DNA of 64,000 nt from Heliocidaris tuberculata. Lineage: Eukaryota > Echinodermata > Echinoidea > Camarodonta > Echinometridae. Below, one piece after another: positions 33,129-46,531 of the stretch. The notes under the pieces were generated by a model. It was not told where the DNA came from and ran no database searches. It saw nothing but the letters and a program-made list of their open reading frames with translations. The position numbers and the translations under genes are program-made. The DNA lies in NCBI GenBank assembly GCA_025618425.1, contig CM046832.1:74739297-74803296 (forward strand), read 5' to 3'. The first letter of the stretch is position 1. Each line of letters begins with the position of its first letter.

Positions 33129-34381
33129 CGTAGTGTGGAGCTACTACTATGAGTGATAGTAAACCACAATCAGAAATGATCTCATGACAATACTTTGATA
33201 ATGTTGATAATCTCATAACCCTAAAACAATGTACATCTCGAAAATGAGCATTATCGTGTTTTCAACATTTTTGCAAATTTAAATTCTACAGTTCCCTCTC
33301 TTCATTGTTCTCTCTGACTTCCTTTCTCTTCTGTCTATCACTTTATTCTCCATATCTTTCTTTCTGTCTTCATCTCTTTTCCCACTATCTTCCCTTTTCT
33401 CTCATTCATTTTCTTGTTTCTACCATCCATCTGTGAAACTGATATAGAGTATGCCTATTAACCAAAATAAGGATTTCTTATCATGATCATTTTCATACAT
33501 ATCCATGAAAATTTAAGAATTCAAAGGTCGTTCATTAGTACTGATTGTTGTGGAAAATAGCATTATTACATCACTTTAATCATTACTTTATTTACTTATA
33601 TGATAATCCTCTCAGCCTGTATACTCTTTAAACAATAATTTTCACAAACCAATACAGCAGATCTACACTATTAATATTTTAAAGTGAATTTTAATGATAT
33701 TATGTGTCTATCCTGAATAGATTTATTCTTACACATATTTCGTAAAGAGATTTCTGTTGAAATGTAACAACAAAAGATCATTATAAACTTATTAATCACA
33801 CTCAATTTTTTTTATTCCAGATCATAGCAATAGAAACTTCACACACTTGCCTTCATACATTAACAGCAATATTGATAAAATGAAGTCAACTTGCATAAAA
33901 CTGATAATCCATACTTAATACTGATAACTTATTATTTCAAATATACATGTATTATGATGTGAAACTTACCGAAAGTAAAGAAATGGAAAGTGTCACACTA
34001 TCTTATTCATGTTCTGGACATATATATATATATATATATATATCGATGCTAAAGATTTCTTTGGGATTACAAGGGAAAAAGAAAATAAAGGGCGATTCAG
34101 AAGGTGAGCATGTGATCTAATTTACTTCTCATCTCTCATTTGCTCATTACTCCACACTGTCAGAAACAAAACATATTCCACTTTTCAGAATTATGGGTAC
34201 ATGTACTTTACTATTTACCTACCAAAATATTTTTTTTTTAAATTCACAAAGTCTTAGGACTGGATTGATGATACAACAGCATCAATCATGTCTACTAATT
34301 TAGTTTAACCTATTAAACCTGCTATTCAAATTTCATTAAACACACATCTCTAGTCATCTAGGCCAGTATTCAAAGGCTTAA

Positions 34382-34886
34382 TTAAAGGGAAAGTTCACCC
34401 TGAAGATTACTTGAGTTTAAAAAATGAAGAAAAAATAAAGAAAAATATTGGCGAAGGTTTGATGAAAATCGGTCAAATAATAAAAGAGTTATGAGTATTT
34501 AAAGTTTTGGATTCGTGACGTCACATGCGAGCAGCTGCCCATTGGTCATGTAATAAATATTCCATATATTCGCATTTTTTTAACGTTCCACGATAAATTA
34601 ATATTGTTTCTTTTCAGAATCTAGTATTGAATAACATTTCTGACAATATATCAAATGCACAGACGAAAATATTCTAAATTTTCTGAGAAAACTGTATTTT
34701 ATGGAATATTTATCACATTACATAATGGAGGAGCTGCTCGCATGTGACGTCACAAAATCAAAACTTCAAAAGTCCATAACTCCGTTATTCTTTAACGGAT
34801 TTTGTCCAAACTTTCGCCAATATTTTTCTTTATTTTTTCTGCATTTTTTAAACTCAAGTAATCTTCGGGGTGAACTTCTCCTTTAA
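34382..34886. mobile_element. 505-bp palindromic TTAA element
   Basis: The left end TTAAAGGGAAAGTTCACCCT is inverted at the right as GGGTGAACTTCTCCTTTAA. TGACGTCACATGCGAGCAGC is inverted as GCTGCTCGCATGTGACGTCA. It is non-coding. Confidence 0.85.
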
Positions 34887-37534
34887 CTATCTGACATTTC
34901 AAATGAAGTGTCAAAAATCGGTTAAGAGCAATTTTTAAAGAATTTTTTCATCAATTTGGCAAATGCCTATACAAAAAGTAGAAATATTTTTGTTTAACAA
35001 TTAACTATGTCTAGCTTGAATCAATAAGATGCCTTTCTACCATTTGCATGATTCAACTATGTAAAAGAAGATATAGCAGATGTTAAATATTGCATGTACT
35101 GTTTGATTTTTGCATCATAAAAGAAGTAATTAGGTGTACTATTCCATACTTGACCCTTTGTGCCTTTATTTCACTATCAAAATATATTGTGTTTATAGTA
35201 GAGTATCATTAACCTCAACTTCCTCAAGCTTTAGTCAGTTTTCAAGAATGTATAAAATTTGAAAACAAATGCCTTGTTCTTCATCATGTGCCTTATCATG
35301 GCATATTTTTTCAATTTTCCAATCATTTGTAAATTGTCATTTACATGTACGGTAGTTAGTTGTAGAGTTCACTGACAATACACATCAATTTCCTTAATAA
35401 ATATAAAATTTAGACAATGGTGATTTTACTTTCCATAAAAATCAAATTTCAATCATATAACATCAAAAAGAAATGTTGGTATTGAGCGACAAATTTTGCA
35501 TACTTTTTAGATTCATGATTTTTAAAAACAGAAAGTGATGAAATGACAATAACCTGTAGATATGTATATAAATTGTTTTGAAATATTTCAGTCAAATGAA
35601 TTTTGTTATAACTTAAAAACAGAAATGATTGCCTTAATACTGGAATGCATTTATTTGTTATACAGTGTGTTTCCTAAAAATGGAAACCTAAATTTTCACA
35701 TAAATTACTAGAAAATTTATCATGTCCTGATTAATTTGTATAATTCATGACAAAGTTGATTTCATCCTCTCTCATTATCTCATGTGATACCAAATATGTT
35801 ATGATATTGTCATGCATGAATGAATTTGAAAGGTTTTTTAAGTGAGTGATGTCAAAAGTAGTTTGCGCACAAAAGTAATGCATAGCATAATTCTGTTAAG
35901 TACAATGCAAAGAAACTAAACAAATAATAAAGACACAAAGCAAAGATAAATGGTATTTTATGATGTTCCTTAGTCATCTTTCAACATGTATGCAACCTTG
36001 AATGAGATATGAGTAAAAAAATTAGCCCTAATGTCCTTCGAGATGATCACACTAAAGCAGAGTGAGGTTCCATGAATAGCCATTCATTGTGTTGATGAAT
36101 AGATCATACTCTTGTGCGCAAATCAGTTTTTGCATAACTGGTTTAAAATTGTTTCAGTTCAGTCATCCCAGGCTTTATCATCGCAATGTGGTATTATATA
36201 AGAGAGGATAAAATTTCTCTTTTTTTATGATGTATTACTATAAATCTAGTTATGTATATTTGATGAGTTGTTGCTGGAGAAAGTTGGGTTTCCTTTTTCA
36301 AGAAACACACTGCATACTAACATTGTTTCCTCATTGCACCAACCCAATTAGGTAGTCTATCATGCCTTCAATAAATATCATATAATCTATCTCTGTACAG
36401 TGACATGCAGGTATTTGGTTGGGTGATACTATTCTCATGCCATTATTGTAATATTCTTGATCCTCATCAGGATTTGGCAAATCAGTATTTAAGTTTTTGA
36501 ACGGTTGGCTTATATCCGGGTAAAGAAGTATAACTTTTTTGTACATGATGCTTTGATTTATTACTGGAAAAGGCACCATATAAATGCAGGTATTATTTAG
36601 ATATTCAGCAATATAATAATGATAATAATAAAACTATATAAAATTTGTAAAGTGTAAAACCCACTTGAAATAAAATACTCAAGGTGCAAGAAATATTTGC
36701 ATAGTTTACTGAAAATGTGCATCAATTTTTTAAATGAATATTTTAAAAAATTGATCTTCAGAGAGCATCTATACGATCCATAAGGAGAAAAGAAAATTAA
36801 TGAAAAACATTCTCTTGAATAAATCAATGTCTTTGTCTGTGTGTTTATAACTTCATACACACTTTCAAGATGCAGTAAACAAGTATTCAAAACATCTTAT
36901 CCTGTAAAAGAGAGATAAAGGCATTTACCCCTTTCATCCAGTAAGAATAAGCCTTTTGCAAAATGAAATTTACAAAGCTTCATCAAACTAGAAAATAATT
37001 TATAGTAGCATGCTTCTGTTTAAAATTAACAAATATTGCCCAAAACCTGACAGCTTTTTAAAAACTGTATTTTTACCTTGAAATTCAAAATTGTGCTGAT
37101 ATAATTAAACCTTTATCAGAACAAGTTTTTCTCCTCATGTTTGTGTAAGTCAGGTAAATAGATATTCTATTTTGAATTTAAAGCAAAGACTTAAAATGGA
37201 ATTGGATGTTATTGATATAAGTGTAATATACTTTGTACTATTTTCTAACAAGTGAATATAGTACATTTTCAATTTAAAATTTAGAAGATTGCACACACTA
37301 TTTATTGTTTCTTTTTCATTTAAAAGTTGAAAAGTACTTGTATATTGCTGAAATTCAAAGAAAGCTTACTATTATGCATGATTGACATACATGTAGAGTA
37401 TACAAATATAGTATATACAATTTAAAAAATAGAAGTATATTATAGAATGAATTTATCATGTACACAATATATTCACACAAATTATATAAATAGAAAATAT
37501 ATTAGAATTCAACTGCATAGCTATTTGTACAAAT

Positions 37535-38690
37535 GTGACCCGGCACCACAAAACCACCAAAAAGTCGCAAAAAATTATTTTTCTGATTTTATCATATTTG
37601 GATAGAACAAAGTCTCAGCTTTAAAATGATATATGACTCATTATAATTGAAACTTTCTAACCCTTTTAATTCAGCGAATGAAAGGAGCTTGTAAGAGAGG
37701 TTTGCTCGTATTAAATAGGGAGGAAATGAGCTCTAAAGTTGAGGCCTGTTCAAGCGTGCGGAGTAAGAAAACAAGAGAGAAAATCAATGGAGAGTGAATC
37801 AAAAGGCCATAGCACCCACTATGAATGAATTGTCGGATTAGGTTGATATTTGGTAGGAGTGTTAAACATAGTTTATTCATTCTATTGCCAAGACTTCAAA
37901 TTGTGAACTTTATTTGTACGAAAGTTATTATGATGCAAATGAGAGTGTTCTAATGGGAGATTAAGCGCACCTCGGTGGCCTGACACCTGCACTAGACAAT
38001 GCCTATTCACTCCTTTGGGCTGTCTTTCTTTGTTCCCTGTTACATAATACTGGTTTGTTACCTGTGTAGTCATTCTGTTATCATACATAGAACTTGTAAT
38101 TTAGCCTATAATTAACTTGAATAGGACCTACTCTATTTCTTGTTCACATTGATTAACCTATGCAATTTGTTTTACATAGAACTTACATACTCTTTCCTTC
38201 CTCACATGAATAAACTTGATCGTTCGTCCTTTTTCAGACTCTGTTTCGTCATCGAAATGGAACTTAAAACTGCTCTGTAATTTGCTTTCGCGACTATTGG
38301 TGAACTGTAATATCAGTATGATGAGATTGTTGAATGTTTATTCTTTCTATCAGTCTAAAATTTATTAGGGAACAGGTAATTTAAGGCCCGTGAGATTGCA
38401 GTGATTTTTCGAGGGTGAGCGGTACCGATTAAAAAAAAGATCATACGGGAAGGCGAAGAATTAGGAAGAGACCCAAGCTGTGCGAAAAAAACTGGTCTAG
38501 AAAAACTGTTAAAAATTCATCTTCTACTGTGTTTTAAGCTTCCAGATTTTGATATAAGGTTCAGAAAAGAACGATCTTTCAGAAAAACCAAAAATCCCAA
38601 AATCAAATTTTCCAACCCAAATTTCCATTTCAGCTGTTTACACAAAATCACGGGTTGCGACTTTTTGGTGGTTTTGTGGTGCCGGGTCAC
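37535..38690. mobile_element. 1.16-kb TIR element
   Basis: The ends are GTGACCCGGCACCACAAAAC and GTTTTGTGGTGCCGGGTCAC, followed by further inverted sequence (CCACCAAAAAGTCGCAA). AAAT flanks both sides. No transposase frame is seen. Confidence 0.82.
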
Positions 38691-39335
38691 AAATATACAT
38701 ATATCATCTTTTCTTTTTATTTCTGATACACTTATCTTGAAGTAATATCCAATAAAATTCACAGGCTTAAAAGGAATGACACAACTTTGTTTAGTATTTC
38801 TTTGATCTTGTGTATTTGTTCTTCTTCTTGAATTTATGTTCTAAATTGGAAGATGCATAAAAAGTTATATTTCAGGTTTTTGAGGAATACATATGTTGCA
38901 GCATCCCCTGTGAGAGTATTACTCTTAGCAATATAATGTACATCTCACAAGAACTTATTTATGTGTTGTGCTTGGTTTCGATGTTCATACTTTGCCCTTT
39001 CAGATCCATGGACATTTTTAAACACCCTTTAAACATTTACATTTTAAGACTGTATCAAGTATCTTAAAATATCAGATAAGATTAAATATTGTTTTCCTGG
39101 GCTCAAAAACTTATATTTCCTCTTGAAATCAAAATGGGTTCATGCACTAAGAAGCTTAATATCATCTGTATTAAGAAGAATGATTAAAAAAAGAAACCAT
39201 GATCAAAGATAGTCTTACAAAGTTTTATCAGTGATATAATATGGTAAGGGTTACGGTCTAAGGAAAGCATTACAGATTTGTAGGTATGCGATTCACACTC
39301 TTGAAGTTTACCCATGGACATAAAGAGAATTCATA

Positions 39336-39422
39336 TCATACTTGTACTTGCTGCTTGATCAGGAGTGGAAGATACTGTGTGATGTTGAGCCATACTGATT
39401 GGTTCAAAGACACCTCTAGAAG
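39336..39422 (-). CDS. Phosphodiesterase exon 15 (last)
   Basis: The acceptor is CCCCCTAG. It encodes LLEVSLNQSVWLNITQYLPL, then LIKQQVQV and TGA. VWLNI is a conserved closing motif of PLC-like barrels. Confidence 0.82.
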   Translation of the reverse strand, partial: LLEVSLNQSVWLNITQYLPLLIKQQVQV

Positions 39423-39616
39423 CTAGGGGGAAAAAAGACATAGGAAATGGGAAAAAGGATAAAAGAGGAACCCTCTATTCTAATTATTTTATTTTCATCT
39501 ATTAATGTATAAGGGCCTTGTTTTGTGATAGATTATGAATATCGTCTTACTTTAAGAAAGTGTAAGAAAAATCAGGCAAGATACACTAAGATTGGTGATA
39601 CAAGGAATAGGTGATA

Positions 39617-39653
<37 letters not shown>

Positions 39654-42600
39654 TTATACCCAGCTTAGACCCAGTGATATGTTTAAATCTTTAATGAAAT
39701 ACAGCTATAACTTTGACTGAATGGGGCAGGGGAAGGAAATTCATTCAGCCTGATAGCCAGAATGCAGGAAGAGAAGACTTTATAAAGGTGATGAAACATT
39801 AGAAGAGCAGAGATATGTAACAAACCTTTTGTTGGTGGAATCCATTAATTGGAAGACTGAATTGGAAGCCAACTGGACAAGCACTGGTATCATCAAAACT
39901 TGTCTTGTTACCAAGCAACCAAACGTTGGAATTGGAAGAATTGATACAGGCATGTGGAAGCATGGTTTGACAAGAGGAAGACAGATACCATCTATGACTG
40001 GTACCACTGAACAGAAAAACAAAAAGGAAATTCTTTACAACTATAGCTAACTAATCTGGGCCAATCTTACAAAGATTTCTGATTGATCCAAATTCATTGC
40101 AACTTAATTCAAGTCTGTCTGATATCAATTGCAACTATGTAAATGAGATGGGAATTGTAAGTTTAAGAGTGACTTGAGGACATGTGATTGATTCAGATCA
40201 GTTGTAACTTTCTATAAATAAATCATATCTAGGAATCAATAAGAATTATGAATTAATTAAAAAGAAAACATGGCTTCATTGGTTTACTTTCGAGATCTGA
40301 ATTAAAATTTCTTAACTTACTTGAGAAAGACACAAGACTGATTGGTCAAGGGTTGACTCGGTTGACCTCTGGCCCATGTCCAGACAGCGGTCTCTAGTAA
40401 TGTTGGATTGACCTGGTCAGCAGCTGGATACTGAATGCTATATATCAGAGAGGTAATATGAAACAACAATGAAACAAGATTATAGTTAGGATGTTTGGAC
40501 AATGTAAAAATTCTACAGTTTCTATCATCATCTGTCACATATCCATCTCCATCAAAAATTGTTGTCACCATTAAAATCACTCTCTCTCTCTCTCCAGTAT
40601 GTACATAAAACATTAACACTTTAAAAGTTTGGATACAATTCTGAGCAACACATGCAAATGCAAAACATATAATTTGGATGATTTTCTCATGTAACTACAG
40701 GCATATAGCACATCTCTTTAATAACAAATGCACAAGAGATATGAGATATAGTTTGCTGAGCACCAGAAATGTATATTAATTCTATGTAAAATTCTATGAG
40801 TTAACTTAGTCATAGTCTTAACATCATCCTGGTTCTCAGCAGATACATTTTTCATGCATCTTCAATGAACATCTTATCCTTAAATAGAATATTCCAAAAT
40901 GAGACATTCACTTACCCACATTTCATGAATTCAGAGAAGTCTAAGATAACACCAGTTTCCTTTGGTCCATTCCAAAAGGGTCTACGCAAAAGAGATAACA
41001 TGATGAAGATCAAATACAATCCCCCTAAACTATACATCCGTGAAGTCATGATGTATAAAATAAAAGCAACTCACAAAATGAATCATTCAGAATGGTTTAT
41101 CCAAAGTTTGAAAAGTCAAATCATGGTAAAGTTCAGGCCCCTTCAGATGTTGCCATAAACCACAGAGAAAAAGAAAAGTCCTGATGCAGCAAAATCAAAT
41201 AAGTGTAGTGTGCTTGACTTTTCTGTATCATATAACACAAATACATTGTATAAGTGAATACACATAGGTGCCATTGCTACACACAGCTGTGTCTTTGACC
41301 CTCTAAAAATTGCCTCTTGTCACTCATCAAATACATTCAAAGATTTCTTTAAACCATTTACTGTGTTGTGTGTAAATGGTGTTTTACTGGTTTGGTGAAT
41401 ACCTACCCGTAGTTTGTACTATCACAGTAGTATCTCAAGACACTGTTGGTCTAAATGGTGCTTTACTGGTTTGGTGAATACCTACCCATAGTTTGTACTA
41501 TCACAGTAGTATCTCAAGACACTGTTGGTCTAAATGATGTTTTACTGGCTTGGGGAATACCTACCCGTAGTTTGTACTATCACAGTAGTATCTCAAGACA
41601 CTGTTGGTCTAAATGGTGCTTTACTGGTTTGGTGAATACCTACCTGTAGTTTGTACTATCACAGTAGTATCTCAAGACACTGTTGGTCTAAATGATGTTT
41701 TACTGGCTTGGGGAATACCTACCCGTAGTTTGTACTATCACAGTAGTATCTCAAGACACTGTTGGTCTAAATGGTGCTTTACTGGTTTGGTGAATACCTA
41801 CCCATAGTTTGTACTATCACAGTAGTATCTCAAGACACTGTTGGTCTAAATGGTGCTTTACTGGTTTGGTGAATACCTACCTGTAGTTTGTACTATCACA
41901 GTAGTATCTCAAGACACTGTTGGTCTAAATGGTGTTTTACTGGTTTGGTGAATACCTACCCGTAGTTTGTACTATCACAGTAGTATCTCAAGACACTGTT
42001 GGTCTAAATGGTGTTTTACTGGTTTGGTGAATACCTACCCATAGTTTGTACTATCACAGTAGTATCTCAAAACACTGTTGGTCTAAATGGTGTTTTACTG
42101 GTTTGGTGAATACCTACCTGTAGTTTGTACTATCACAGTAGTATCTCAAGACACTGTTGGTCTAAATGGTGTTTTACTGGTTTGGTGAATACCTACCTGT
42201 AGTTTGTACTATCACAGTAGTATCTCAAGACACTGTTGGTCTAAATGGTGTTTTACTGGTTTGGTGAATACCTACCCATAGTTTGTACTATCACAGTAGT
42301 ATCTCAAGACACTGTTGGTCTAAATGGTGTTTTACTGGTTTGGTGAATACCTACCCATAGTTTGTACTATCACAGTAGTATCTCAAGACACTGTTGGTCT
42401 AAATGGTGTTTTACTGGTTTGGTGAATACCTACCCATAGTTTGTACTATCACAGTAGTATCTCAAGACACTGTTGGTCTAAATGGTGCTTTACTGGTTTG
42501 GTGAATACCTACCCATAGTTTGTACTATCACAGTAGTATCTCAAGACACTGTTGGTCTAAATGGTGTTTTACTGGTTTGGTGAATACCTACCTGTAGTTT

Positions 42601-45600
42601 GTACTATCACAGTAGTATCTCAAGACACTGTTGGTCTAAATGGTGTTTTACTGGTTTGGTGAATACCTACCCATAGTTTGTACTATCACAGTAGTATCTC
42701 AAGACACTGTTGGTCTAAATGGTGTTTTACTGGTTTGGTGAATACCTACCTGTAGTTTGTACTATCACAGTAGTATCTCAAGACACTGTTGGTCTAAATG
42801 GTGTTTTACTGGTTTGGTGAATACCTACCCATAGTTTGTACTATCACAGTAGTATCTCAAGACACTGTTGGTCTAAATGATGTTTTACTGGTTTGGTGAA
42901 TACCTACCTGTAGTTTGTACTATCACAGTAGTATCGCAAGACACTGTTTGTCTAAATGGTGTTTTACTGGTTTGGTGAATACCTACCCATAGTTTGTACT
43001 ATCACAGTAGTATCTCAAGACACTGTTGGTCTAAATGATGTTTTACTGGTTTGGTGAATACCTACCTGTAGTTTGTACTATCACAGTAGTATCTCAAGAC
43101 ACTGTTGGTCTGAATGATGTTTTACTGGTTTGGTGAATACCTACCTGTAGTTTGTACTATCACAGTAGTATCTCAAGACACTGTTGGTCTAAATGGTGTT
43201 TTACTAGCTTGGTGAATACCTACCCGTAGTTTGTACTATCACAGTAGTATCTCAAGACACTGTTGGTCTAAATGGTGTTTTACTGGCTTGGTGAATACCT
43301 ACCCGTAGTTTGTACTATCACAGTAGTATCTCAAGACACTGTTGGTCTAAATGGTGTTTTACTGGCTTGGTGAATACCTACCCGTAGTTTGTACTATCAC
43401 AGTAGTATCTCAAGACACTGTTGGTTGATGCTTGTCCACAAGCAGGATACGGTGTGAACTGTATAAAAGATTATTTTAGAAATACAACATAAAAATCATC
43501 AAAATCATCTCAAGAAGTTACATCTATAGGTGTAGGGATCACATGAAATTGTTAATCCAGAGAATAAGTGACAAATACAAATTAACATATAAGCTCACAG
43601 CAGTTTACATAAGCTTTTACAGTTTGTTACTGCCTAAGTTATCTCACACTAATAGTTTTATTACCTACCTCATTTCGTATATACTCTCTCCAGTAGCCTT
43701 CTTGGATGAATACACTACCATGGGTGTATGTATTGGCTGATGTCACAATGACCGTCTTATTTAACTGTTTGAGTTAAAAAGAAAGAAAAAAAAAAAGAGA
43801 AAATCAAAATAGCATTTTCATGCAAGTTGGGAGAAAGGGAGAGAAAAGATAAAAAACCAATAATGATCAGCATATTTAAATGCTTCTTTATGTTTGTGTT
43901 CATGCTCAATCATGTTTGATGTATTTAATGTAAATGTTACAATATTAGTACAAATTTAGGTAGAATACTATGTATCGAGTTATTAGGATGACTCAGAAAA
44001 TGAACTAGCACATCAATGATGTGGCGCTCATCCGGCATGCAGCAAAGAAATTGATGCAATTTGTACTTTAAACACAGTAGACATTGTAATGAATCGATGA
44101 AATGTACATGTATTGGTTACATGCATGTACAGATGATGAAGTGCCTATTGCAGATCTGGCTAAATGTGGTTTTGGAAGGAGACAGTGACATGTAGATATG
44201 AATGAAAGTCTGGAAATTGACAACTCAAGTTGCACGACTTCAGTTAAAAGATTTTGGGGAATGTAAATTTTAATAGTTTTACTGTGTGACAGAGAAATTT
44301 GAAATAAAGCATAAAGTTAGTCAAGGTGAGGTATCTCTACCAACTGTGAAATCTTTATTGAGAGAGATTTGAAGGTTAAGATTTGTAATAAAAGAGAAAA
44401 GCACTGAATGACATAAGTTATGCATTGGTGTAAAAAAAGAATTTTAAGGTTGGGACATTTAAGGGTGGCTTCAGTGCATTGTCCCTCACTGTTTCAAGTC
44501 TTTATTAGCTCATAACCCGCTATTGTTGACCACTGTCACTTCTGGGTTCTCGGTTCTGTCGATGATGTCGACAGAAATCATGTAGAAAGGTATAGCCTTT
44601 GAGGGCAAAGAGTTAAAATAAATTTTGTATAAATTACCATAAATAATTTTCTAGATAAAATTTCAAAATTCCGAGTAGAAGTTCAATGAACCTCATGAAA
44701 GTCTTCCTCAATAAATGAGGAAGAAGAAGCAAGTTTTGTGATTTTGTAATAAATTTCGCATAAATTAGCATAAATAATTTTCTAGACAAAATTTCAAAAT
44801 TCCATGAAGAAGTTCAATGAACTTCATGAAAGTCTTTTAGATGGAAGAAAAAAAATCAAAATCAGTCAATAAATGAGGAAGAAGAAGCAATTTTTGTGAT
44901 GTTTTAATAAATTTTGCATAAATTTGCATAAATAATTAGCATAAATTATTTTCTAGACAAAATTTTAAAATTCCGAGTAGAAGTTTAATAAACCTCATGA
45001 AAGACTTTCAAATGGAACAAAAAAAAAAATCGAAATCGGTCAATAAATGAGGAAGAAGAAGCCATTTTTGTGATCTTTTTAATAAATTTCGCATAAATTA
45101 GCATAAATAATTTTCTAGACAAAATTTCATATTTCCGAGTAGAAGTTCAATGAACCTCATGAAAGTCTTTCAGATGGAAAAAAAAAAATCGAAATCGGTC
45201 AATAAATGAGGAAGAAGAAGCAATTTTTGTGATTTTTGAATAAATATCGCATAAATTAGCATAATTAATTTTGTAGACAAAATTTCAAAATTCTGTGTAG
45301 AAGTTCAATGAACCTCATGAAAGTCTTTCAGATGGAACAAAAAAAATCGAAATCGGTCAATAAATGAGGAAGGAGAAGCAATTTTTGTGATTTTTGAGAA
45401 ATGCGCATAAATTAGCATATTTAATGAGTTTCAAAATTCTGTGTAGAGTTTCGAATCCCCCACCTAGTGCTATCATATAAAGCAAACGGAATTAAAATCG
45501 GGTAAGAAATGGCGAAGAAGAAGCATTTTGAAATTGTGGACGGACGACAGACGAAGGACGGACGGACGGACGGACGGACGGACGACGGACGCCTCGCCAC

Positions 45601-46489
45601 GGCATAAGCTCATCTGGCCCATTCGGGCCGGATGAGCTAAAAATGAATACTCAATTCATACTAATTCACACTGTATTTAATTGAACTAAATTCTATTTAA
45701 TGACTGATTATGAACTGTGAAGTGCCGTTTGTGTTCAATGTCAAAGATATGCAACTGCGTTTACTTACATTTCTCATCTCTCTTAATGTTGGCCATCTTC
45801 CCAATTGTTTTAAATCAGCTGGTGTGAAGACTCTGTCTCCAAAGTACTCTTTAATTGGTCCATTTATCAGATCGTCATGGCCTTGAGTGTGATCAGATCC
45901 ATCCTAAAATCAAATGTTACAAATAAAACAATCAATGATATATATCTATCACATTAAATAATTCATTGAAATGAAAACAGTAGGTTTTATTGAAATGAAA
46001 GGAACTATCAATTGCATGAAAAATGATGATTCCTGTGCATCCTAGAAGACAGAGGCACAAAACTGCAAGACTTCATTGGAAAATTTTTTGTTTTCTTGTC
46101 ATGTTACAATAATATAAATCAAATGGAAGTAAATAAAATAAAATTGTATGACACAGAACATGTTCTCCTTTCTCATACAAAACATGCACTACTACTTCTA
46201 AATGTTTACATTAATGATGTGGGTATTCATCATATCTAGGTAAACTTAGTAATAAAAAGATGCAAGAATAATCATATGCTTTGATCTCTTTTCATACTGT
46301 AATGGAAATATAAACTAGATGAAAACATATGGTCAAATTTACCTCAAAGTATATCCTTATGACTATACCAGCATTCTCTGGTTTGTGAACCCATTCTCCA
46401 ATCTCTTTCATACCAGATTCAAATAGTCTGTCTGTGGGACCACAACCAAGAGCATGTTCAGTAGCATGGCTCATTCTCATCTGTTAATT

Positions 46490-46531
<42 letters not shown>

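Larger units (their letters stand above)
33129..39335. other. Intergenic region between convergent genes
   Basis: It should hold the 3' UTRs of the IgSF gene (+) and the phosphodiesterase gene (-). AATAAA-type signals occur near 34084 (+), but none can be chosen. It contains a CT-rich stretch (33300-33430), a (TA)n run (34020) and two TIR elements. Confidence 0.5.

Noticed and set aside
39829..40050. 73-aa plus-strand frame
   Set aside because: It is the shadow of phosphodiesterase exon 14 on the opposite strand.
40865..41158. 97-aa plus-strand frame
   Set aside because: It is antisense within a phosphodiesterase intron, with no domain or splice support.
41455..41807. Plus-strand 64-aa repeated frames (WFGEYLP...)
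   Set aside because: They are translations of the 79-bp minisatellite on the strand opposite the gene. The unit is not a multiple of three, so no repeat protein results.
41373..43425. CRISPR-like regular repeats
   Set aside because: The units are contiguous with no unique spacers, and the context is an animal gene intron.
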